Shown in pieces: positions 56,900 through 64,000 of a stretch of 64,000 nt of DNA. A model generated the notes under the pieces. It was not told the origin of the DNA. It made no database searches and saw only the letters and a list, made by a program, of their open reading frames with translations. The stretch spans positions 806,001 to 870,000 of the forward strand of contig JAMXSV010000024.1 in NCBI GenBank assembly GCA_027559495.1. Direction: 5' to 3'. A program made the position numbers and the translations under genes. This DNA comes from Aurifilum marmelostoma. Taxonomy: Eukaryota > Ascomycota > Sordariomycetes > Diaporthales > Cryphonectriaceae. Position 1 is the stretch's first letter, and each line of letters opens with the position of its first letter.

Positions 56900-57750
56900 C
56901 TAGTCCAGGTTCCTGGCCAGCGCAACAGCATTGAACCGAATATCCTCGCCGCCCCAATCAAAGAAGCGCCGCGGGCCGAGGGTCAGCGCCTTCTCGCTGA
57001 GCACGTCCTCGTCGGGCTCCAGCTTGCCGCGGTCCAGAGGCCCCCTTGCGGCTCCCGTCCAGCTCCCACAGCGTCCCGTCGTCCGTCTTGACAAAGCAGA
57101 CGTAGTGCAGGTCCACGTCGTCTGTGGCCTGGGGCGCTGCCGTGTCTCCCTGGCTGGCGGCCGAGTAGTGCGCGCGCGCAAGAGACTGGGATGTCTCGAG
57201 GAGCCTGGGTCGTTCTTCTGGGCCGAGGGGGACGGCCTCTTTCAGAAGCTTGTCTAGATCGGAGCCGGGTTCTGCAGAGCATATATTAGTTTTGAGGAAG
57301 GTAAAGAAAGCGAGCGATGAGAGGTGTGGCGCAAGGTCGGTGTGCTATGAACTCCGCCCAACGATAGCCCAGAACTTAAGAGGAAAACTCACCAACTTTG
57401 GCCCTCGCGCTCCCGTTGGCCGTAGCATGCAACAGCCCCATAAGGCCACACGCATTGCGGATCGTCTGCTTGAACCACATGACGGGCTCGTTCTCGCCCT
57501 TGCCCTGGTACTCGGGCAGCGTGGCGTCCTCGGCGAGGCGGTGGCTGGAGTAGGCCGCGTTGACGGGGAACACGAGCAGCAGGGCGTGTGCGGGGCCCGG
57601 GATGAAGCTGAGCAGCTCGCGGTCCGTGAGGCTGTAGACGTCGTGCATCGCCAGCTCCGGGCTGAGGCCGAGCGTGTGGAGCAGGTTGGTCATCAGCTCT
57701 GGGTTGGCCTCGAGCGGGATGAAGGCGATCTTGCCTGCGACTTCCGCCAT
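56900..57750 (-). CDS. ubiquitin C-terminal hydrolase, UCH family (peptidase C12); frame broken at a G5 run
   Basis: UCH enzymes remove small adducts from the ubiquitin C-terminus. Exon 1 is 57393-57750 and exon 2 is 56900-57271 (121-base intron; the join gives AKVEPGSDLDKLL). The oxyanion and nucleophile motif is TIRNACGLMGLLH with Cys101. The general-base His175 is in DLHYVCFVK and Asp191 in WELDG, so the catalytic triad is complete. Just after ELDGSRKG a run of five G (C5 at 57041-57045 on the plus strand) breaks the frame. The conserved remainder, beginning PLDRG and closing FNAVALARNLD, is in the next frame to the TAG at 56900. Length is one base above whole codons, about 242 residues if corrected. 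The yeast counterpart is YUH1. Confidence 0.9.
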
Positions 57751-58347
57751 GGCTGTTGGATGTTTTTTTTTTCTCCCTCTGGTGATGGGTGGGGGGGGAT
57801 GCAGCAGAGGTTTCTGTCAAGAGTGGTGTGGTTTTGTCGTTTGCTGAGGAGGGAGATTGCCAGGTCTTGCGAGGTGGTGGCGGTTTGTAGCTTTATCATG
57901 TATAGGCTGACTGCAGGTACCGTATACTGGAGGTTGTAGTGCTCAGGGTGCTCGTGGTGGGGTCCCTAATGATCTCATAACCACTTAAAAAATTACCCCA
58001 CCATACAGTTAGGCAGGCGCGTCGAATACGCGTCTACTGGTAGCCTGGAGTGTCTAAGTACTTGCTCAGTACAACTGGGGACCTTCGCTGAGATGGTCTA
58101 TTCTAAATGTAGGAGAGGTCATCTTATACACATTTATGAAGTAGCTATAATGCTTAGTCTACCAATACTATGGTGATTCATCTTTAGATGGAATTCCACT
58201 CGCCTCACAGAGCAAGCAAAATATTAGCGTTAGATCAAGCCATCTTGTGCTGGTGCCCGTAACGCCTCTCATGCCAAGATCATTCCCATAGATACAGTCA
58301 TTTGTACGTACAAATTAGCTACCTGCAGCCCGTCGCTGTCCATCCAT
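57751..58347. other. spacer upstream of the UCH gene and downstream of SUV3
   Basis: UCH promoter and SUV3 3' region. Nothing further was recognised. Confidence 0.55.
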
Positions 58348-60874
58348 TCAAGGGCTGGCATTCGACGCTGGCAGCGTACCATCCGACTCGCCAAGGCCGG
58401 CAATAAGTGCTTCGTCCTGGCTTCCATCGCGCCAGACGTCCGAATCCCCGCCCGCCGACGTGCTCCCCACCTCGTCCACCTCATCTCCAAACACCTGCTT
58501 CTCCTTGTCGCGCCGTCTGACCACAGCCCTACGCTGCTCGGCAATACGCTGCCTTCTGGCCGCGGGAGAGTAGTCGAGTGTGTCAAGATACTTGTTGATC
58601 CTTTCCTCCACCAGACCCTTGACGTGGAAGGCGAGCGTCTGGCTCTGGAAGATGCCCGCGTATCGATAGCTCAGCCACAGGTACAGCGTCAGGGATTTAT
58701 GCAGGGCCTCGAGGTGCTTGAGGTATTCGACAGGTCCGTTCGGGTAGGATTCCTTGGTGTAATCGAGGATCTCAAGGTTGATCTCTTGGATGTCGAGGAG
58801 ATGGCCGCTGTCGTTTTTGACCACACGCTTCGCTAGTGCTCGGACGATATCAGTCATGCCGACGTCCTTCAGGGATATGGGTGCAGTGAGGAAGATGCAC
58901 CGGTCGTGTACAGTCAGAGGAAACGGCTGGATGATTGTGGCAATCTGGATGTTGTCTTTGAATGTACACATCTGAAAGCGGCTCGGGAGCCGTGCAATAT
59001 CCCGCAGCCGGAGGAGGATGAAGGAGAAGGGCGTGCCTGCTGGGAAATACGATGCGAACTTCTCGATGACAAAAGAGGGCGGGAACAGGCCAGCCGTGTC
59101 TAGTGGCTCGGCCTCTTGGTCGAAAGACCCATGGACAATATCCAGATCTTCATTCTCGAGGGTGGTGACGAATCCAGGCTGTGGCCTCCTTGCGTCCCGG
59201 CTTGTGTCTGGGCTTGCTTTTGTTGGCAGCACCGCCAGGCTGGTGTCCGAGACGCCTGCGCTTGTTGACGCAGCGGCCGCATCCCGCGCGCCCTGTGCAG
59301 CGGTCCGGAATCGTCCCGCGCGACCTCCAATCTGCTTGAGCTCTGGTAGGGTCAGACCTCGGACTTTGACACCGTCATGCTTCGTTACGGCCTCAAAAAC
59401 GACTCGCCTGATTTCCAGGTTCAGTCCCATGCCGATAGCATCGCTTGCGGCAAGAAAGTCGTAGTCATTGTCCGGGTCGTTGAACAGAGCTGCCTGCTGC
59501 GCTCTACTCTCGGGCGGCAGCGCACCGTAGACGATGGCACACTTCTTTCCGGTGGCCGCCTCGATACCAGCTTTGAGGGTGTGAAGATTCACCCTCGAGA
59601 ATGAGACGACAGCATCGCCCTTCCTGAGATTTTCGAACTTGCCTCCCAGGCCCTCCTGCATAGGCTGCAGGGGATTGAGGCGCTGATATCGATGCACGAC
59701 AACCTCGTCACCCATCTTGGCGCAGATGTCCTCGATGAGTGGGACAGCCCGCTCCTCGCCACACAGGTGGACCTCCTTCGCCTGGACGCCGAGCAGAGCC
59801 TGGGTCCAGGCCCATCCTCGCTGCTCATCACCAATCATCTGGATCTCGTCGATGACAGCGACGTCGACTCGCTGGTTGAGAGGCGTCATCTCGACGGTGC
59901 AGCTCGCAAAGTAGCTGTCGTCTCCCTCGGGAATCCTCTGCTCCTCTCCGGTCACTAGGGCACATCGCTTGCCCTTGGCCTTGAAGCGCATGTAGGTCTC
60001 GTGAGCTAGCAACCGCAGCGGCCCGGCATATATTCCCGACCTGGACTCCTCGAGGGCCTTGAGAGCATTGTATGTTTTGCCCGAATTCGTTGGTCCAACA
60101 TGTAGGTGTATCTTCCTCTGCATGGTTCTTGTGCCCGGAAACCACTCGTGAGGGAAGCGGAAGTCGGCGAGCTTCTCGTGGCAGGCAATGGCATCCTTGG
60201 ATAGGTGCTGCCTGACTATGAAGCTGGTGAACGAGTATTTGAGTTCCACGTGAAGGGCTGCGGTATCGCCGGTGACGAACGCATTGCGCCAGCTCCAGAA
60301 GTAAGGATTCTGCTGCCTCGCCGTCTGTCCACGATGCGCGGCCAGCTCAAAGGCCCTCTCGATGATGGTTCCGAATAGTGCCGCCTCCTTGTGCAGATCC
60401 GCTTTGCTTCGAACGCCTAGGGGCCGCAGATCTCTAAAGTCCCCGTTGCGCAGCAGGAGGTCGAAACGAGTCTGGACCAGCCGCTTGAACAATCCATATC
60501 GCCTTTCGCCCTCTGGTTTCGAGTGGCGTTGAGATAGCTTCGAGTTCGGCTGAGGTGATGCATCGTTTTGTGCTTGTGTTCCGAGGCTTTCTTTGAGGTT
60601 TTGGATAGCCACGTGGGAAACAGAGAAACCCTGAGGCTGCAGATTATTGTCAGTATGACGAAGTAGTGACGATTTCTTACCAAAATCGAGGTCTAGAGAA
60701 GCGAAAAGGAGGAAAACCACTCACATCATAAGACGATCTGCCACCTCTGCCCGGGTCTTTGCGAGTGGGTGACCGGTGTCTCCTTGACCCAGGAACCCCA
60801 GCCGCAGAGACGGTCGGCAGAAGGGCAGGAGATCGTCGTTCAAGTGCCCAAGCAGTTCTCCATATGGACTTCAT
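58348..60874 (-). CDS. suv3: SUV3, mitochondrial ATP-dependent RNA helicase
   Basis: SUV3 is the helicase of the mitochondrial RNA degradosome (with DSS1). Exon 1 (60725-60874) encodes a 50-residue Arg/Ser/Ala-rich presequence (MKSIWRTAWALERRSPALLP). Exon 2 (58348-60636) joins in phase after an 88-base intron, for 812 residues in all. Motif I is GPTNSGKT (residues 231-238), motif II is DEIQ (313-316) and motif V/VI is ASDAIGMGLN ... QIGGRAGRF. These are the Suv3 forms rather than DEAD-box forms. A SUV3 C-terminal domain follows (FAKYF-like EKFASYFPAGTPFSFIL, then QSQTLAFHVKGLVEERI), with a basic and acidic disordered tail. It is divergent from the VAMP7-like gene across 541 bases. Confidence 0.95.
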
Positions 60875-61415
60875 GACCGCAATGTAACAGGGTCACTGAG
60901 AACATAGTGATAAAAAAAAAAGGGAAAAGGAGAAGGAGAAGCGGGCGCGGAGCCTTGGTGTCAACGCGGGTAACAACTCGACATGTCGACCGCGACCTTC
61001 TGCATCTGCACCTCAAGAACTTTTTTTCCTTTCCTTGCCGCCTTACGGTAATGGCAAAATACACTGCAGGTTTTGCCTGCCGCAATGCTGTAGCAGCAAC
61101 CTTGCCTCCCGTGCAGGGATGTGCATGCGCTGTCAGCAGTCGTCATCAAGCAATCAGCATCCCTGCAGGTGGGCTCCTTCAGCGATGATGACTGCCAGAG
61201 GCCCTGAAAGACCATGGCCTGGTGGAAACTGCCCTTGTCGTACAGAGCTGAGCAACTTGGCACAACACCACAACCATCCTCATGCGAGGACAGCTGCACA
61301 ATCTTGACTTCTTTGACATTCCGAACCCCCTCAACTATCAAGACCTAGATTGATTATCTAAAACAATCGTCATCCCATCAACTGCCACAGCCTCTGACAT
61401 CCCTTCCGCGCGATC
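60875..61415. other. divergent promoter region of SUV3 and the VAMP7-like gene
   Basis: A 541-base shared upstream region with a poly-A stretch near 60911 and a T-rich tract near 61021. No gene is supported within it. Confidence 0.6.
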
Positions 61416-62211
61416 ATGGCTTCCTCATCGACGCCGGCAACGCCGTTACTCTAGTAAGCCCAGCACCTGCCTTTGACTACCTTCTTATTACAAGCGAGAC
61501 AAAATATACTGACAGTGTGCCTTCTTCTCATTTTCAAGCTCGTGTATAGCTCACAATAGCACCATCCTCTCCGAATGCACCACATCCGCTTCCTCGCAGA
61601 CCTCGTCCCTCGCCTCCCTCATCTTGCCGAAGATCAAGCACGACACTCCGCAGAAACTCACCTATACCCACGGCAACCATCACATCCACTACATCTCCGA
61701 AGCCCCGTCCGAGCATGACGACGGCTCTTCGGCCGGCGGGCTCACGTTCCTCGTGATCGCCGAGTCCTCACTGGGTCGTCGCGTGCCGTTCGGCTTCCTC
61801 TTTGAGATCCGCAAGCGCTTTCTAGCACAGTTCCCCGCCGCCTCGTCCGACTTTGGCGACATGCCCAACTACGGGGCGGGTTCCTTCAACTCCGAGCTCA
61901 AGGGCCTGATGGTAGAATACGGCACGACGAGCGGCGGGCGGGACGATGCGATCACGAACGCGCAGAAGGAGATCGACGACGTGCGGGGCATCATGACGCG
62001 CAACATCGAGGGGCTGCTGGAGCGCGGCGAGCGCATTGACCTGCTGGTGGACAAGACGGACCGGCTGGGCGGGTCGGCGAGGGAATTCCGCGTGCGGAGC
62101 AGGGGGCTTAAGAGGCAGATGTGGTGGAAGAATGTCAAGCTGATGGGACTGCTGGCGCTGGTCGTTATCCTGATCATCCTCGCGATTGTCATCGCCGTCA
62201 AGACCGGCTAG
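61416..62211 (+). CDS. VAMP7-like R-SNARE (longin domain, SNARE motif, C-terminal anchor)
   Basis: Exons 61416-61453 and 61539-62211 (85-base intron) join as PLLYSCIAHNSTILSE and give 236 residues. The N-terminal longin domain carries the typical LTYTHGNHHIHYI, FLVIAESSLGRRVPFGFLFEIRKRF pattern. A Ser/Gly/Asp insert (PSEHDDGSSAGG) lies between two strands. The R-SNARE motif runs from about AQKEIDDVRGIMTRNIEGLLERGERIDLL, with the central arginine in LLERGER, to the juxtamembrane RRQMWWKNVKL-like segment. The C-terminal anchor is LMGLLALVVILIILAIVIAV. It should act in fusion at vacuole or endosome, like Nyv1/VAMP7. Confidence 0.93.
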
Positions 62212-62915
62212 AAGTCGGGTGGTGAACTGGTGGGGCTGATGATCCTGGTCTTTGGGCTCGTGGCCCTTGCAGCGGTGCTTGCTGTCCTCATTGTGGAGTG
62301 AGAAGAGGAAGTGATGGAACGTGGGAGAGTGGGTACATTGACAAAGCAAAGCGTGTTGATTTCGATATTGGGGTCTTTCTTGATTGGCGTTCTGGACCTG
62401 GGAATGGCAATTGTCACGCAGCAAGCTGTTGCTTGACTTCACGTGTTGTTGCTTCCGTTCGGGTGGGCTTGATGGCAGACTGACCAGCTATGAGATGGTG
62501 ACGACTGGGTGGAAATTGTTCTCTTGTTGTATCGATACCTTGGGGGCCTCAGGCTTGCTTGCCTTTTAACAAAGTGAAATTGGAAATGCTGTCTCTGCTC
62601 TTCTCTTTTCATGACGAAATCGATTTCATGGTGTCTCTAAATGGTACAAGTCGCATTTTCTGCATAACCACCACCGTCCTTCCGTCCGTCGCACCGCGCC
62701 GACTCATATGCTGTAGAATACAGTGCCAGAATACTCGTCCAAGACAAACAGATGTACCTCAATCTCAAAGAGAAAATGACCTAGGCCACCTGAACGCAGT
62801 CCTTTCTTGTATCCATTCACCCTTCTCAGGCTCCTTCGTCCCACCCTCTTCTTCCTGGCCGGAGATACAGTCTATCCATCCACCCAACGGAGCCATCAAA
62901 TCCCATCAGAGTCTA
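62212..62915. other. convergent spacer
   Basis: 3' regions of the VAMP7-like gene and the small Gln-rich gene. Short frames only. Confidence 0.55.
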
Positions 62916-63236
62916 TCATAATTTAGACATTCCCACCGTCCCCTTCTGCTGCTGCCCCTGCTGCTGCTGCCCATCCCGATACACATACCCCTGCGCCACG
63001 GGACTCGTAGTGATACCCAGATGATTCGTCGCCGACTGTACGCTCGCCCCCTGCTGCTGCTGCTGCTGTTGCTGCTGGAGCAACGAGGGCACTCTCATCA
63101 GCCGTGGGGTGAAGAAGACCGGATGGCAGACGGCGGCATCGAACTGTGGGGGGTGGACGTGCCTGTCCCATGCGGCCTGGAAGGGGTTCAGGAGGTGTGG
63201 TGGTACTATGGGAGGCTGTTGTGGCGGGCGGGACAT
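62916..63236 (-). CDS. small Pro/Gln-rich protein
   Basis: A single exon gives 106 residues, starting MSRPPQQPPIVPPHLLNPFQ. The first 50 residues are unlike random sequence (NPFQAAWDRHVHPPQFDAAVCHPVFFTPRLMRVPSLL) and look conserved. A nine-residue polyglutamine (CAG-rich, about 63050-63078) and further Gln-rich pieces follow (DGQQQQGQQQKG). No signal peptide, membrane segment or known domain is seen. The function is unknown. The length of the Gln run would be expected to vary between strains. Confidence 0.55.
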   Translation of the reverse strand: MSRPPQQPPIVPPHLLNPFQAAWDRHVHPPQFDAAVCHPVFFTPRLMRVPSLLQQQQQQQQQGASVQSATNHLGITTSPVAQGYVYRDGQQQQGQQQKGTVGMSKL

Positions 63237-63773
63237 TGGGAGGGTGAGAGATGGAAGGAGGACTGAGGCGAGTGTTGTACAGGATTATAGTTGAAGAGAC
63301 GAGGAGGCCTTTCGGCACTGTAGGAGCCTGGGTCCAGAGTGACAATTGAAGAGATTCAAATATTGTATAGTAGTAGTCTTGGGGGATTCAATCAGGGTTC
63401 TTAGTTGATTGATTGTATTCAGTGAATACTGTCAATATGATATCACTTGGCCGTCGAGTAGCCCCGCAGTTGTCCAGTTTCTAGGCCGAGGTGCAACATC
63501 GACGTTTATTCAGGGTCCTTCTCACTGCCAGCCTGCTCTGCCTTGACTGCTCTGCCAGCATTTGGCTATCTTTTCTTGTTGATTTTTGCTTTCCTTCCTA
63601 TTCTCATTGATCGTCTCCATCTGGTTTCTCAATTACAATTGGCAAATATTCTTAAGCAGTTTCGTCACAATCACTGGAAAAGCAAGAAGTTCTGCACAAT
63701 TATTGTGACGAGGCTGATTACTTATTAGGCTGGTCACATGCCCAATTCATCTCATTACTAGTATCATGCAAGG
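63237..63773. other. spacer
   Basis: Promoter of the Gln-rich gene and 3' region of the gene at the right edge. Nothing else was recognised. Confidence 0.55.
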
Positions 63774-64000
63774 CTATGAGGCAGCCTTCTTCCCAGACTG
63801 GCCCTTCTTCTTCTTATCCTTCCCGTCCGTCTTTCTTTTCTTCGCAGCCTCCTCCTTCTCCTTGGCCTTGCCCTTCTTGATCGCATCGACCAGTGCTTCG
63901 ATCTCGTCTGCCCTCTGCTTCTTGTCCTGCTCCGACTTCTCCTGGTTTTCTGCCTCCTCCCGCTTCTTCCTCTCCTCTGCCTTGCGCAGCGCCGCCTGCT
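63774..64000 (-). CDS. C-terminus of a Lys/Glu-rich protein (partial)
   Basis: The frame is open from the right edge to a TAG at 63774-63776, encoding about 74 residues. They are a long charged helix (ALRKAEERKKREEAENQEKSE, then DEIEALVDAIKKGKAKEKEE) followed by a lysine-rich tail (KKRKTDGKDKKKKGQSGKKAAS). Such tails are common in nucleolar, ribosome-biogenesis and RNA-binding proteins. The informative part lies beyond the window, so no family is named. Confidence 0.8.
   Translation of the reverse strand, partial: QAALRKAEERKKREEAENQEKSEQDKKQRADEIEALVDAIKKGKAKEKEEAAKKRKTDGKDKKKKGQSGKKAAS

Noticed and set aside
3151..57750. A ubiquitin-related gene cluster (DDB1, RING, OTU-like, UCH)
   Set aside because: DDB1 and UCH are housekeeping genes 50 kb apart among unrelated genes; only the adjacent RING and OTU-like pair is worth testing.
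1..64000. Transposable element, RIP-mutated repeat, CRISPR array or secondary-metabolite cluster
   Set aside because: No reverse transcriptase, transposase, terminal repeats, spaced repeats, strongly AT-biased block or backbone synthase was found; isolated SDR and BioD-like genes are not enough.

Overview
The window is nuclear DNA from a filamentous ascomycete, most likely a Sordariomycete (Pezizomycotina). The evidence is the gene repertoire (AA9 polysaccharide monooxygenase, a DIM-8-type DDB1, PPG1 phosphatase with a glycine-rich insert, several Pezizomycotina-type secreted proteins), short GT-AG introns of about 66 to 190 bases that restore reading frame exactly where needed, pyrimidine-rich leaders, and one intron-containing tRNA gene. 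No transposon, CRISPR array, organellar or bacterial segment was seen. The species cannot be named from the sequence alone.

Layout. 0-9 kb: tail of an unidentified gene, an AA9 LPMO (minus), DDB1 and the mitochondrial Rieske protein (both plus), followed by a 3.5 kb gene-poor stretch. 11.8-15.1 kb: a conserved secreted protein and a secreted PEBP-family protein. 16-24.3 kb: a stand-alone dethiobiotin-synthetase-like protein, a small RING protein, a large orphan protein with an OTU-like cysteine-peptidase signature, and PPG1. 25-28.7 kb: a small membrane protein, a GNAT acetyltransferase and a carbonyl-reductase-type SDR. 29.9-33.7 kb: two secreted proteins with the same Leu/Gly/Asn-rich pattern. 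34.9-37.9 kb: an Hsp70-like ATPase with a proline-rich tail. 41-47.2 kb: a Ser/Thr-rich single-pass membrane protein and a low-complexity fungal protein. 47.8 kb: tRNA-Glu(CTC). After a 5.4 kb gene-free stretch come a cyclin, PNP oxidase, a UCH-type deubiquitinase, the SUV3 helicase, a VAMP7-like R-SNARE, a small Gln-rich protein and the C-terminus of a Lys-rich protein running off the right edge.

For most multi-exon genes I placed exon borders by hand and checked that the exon lengths sum to whole codons. Four genes cannot be closed this way. Each carries exactly one surplus base inside or beside a G or C homopolymer (C7, G7, G5, C5), and removing one base would restore the conserved frame. 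That recurrence is the most checkable oddity of the window. It probably reflects homopolymer over-calls in the assembly, but real frameshift alleles are not excluded. The best candidates for undescribed biology are the RING/OTU-like neighbours, the aminotransferase-less BioD-like protein and the Leu/Gly-rich secreted pair. These are mostly ordinary chromosomal genes acting independently; I see no convincing multi-gene cluster.
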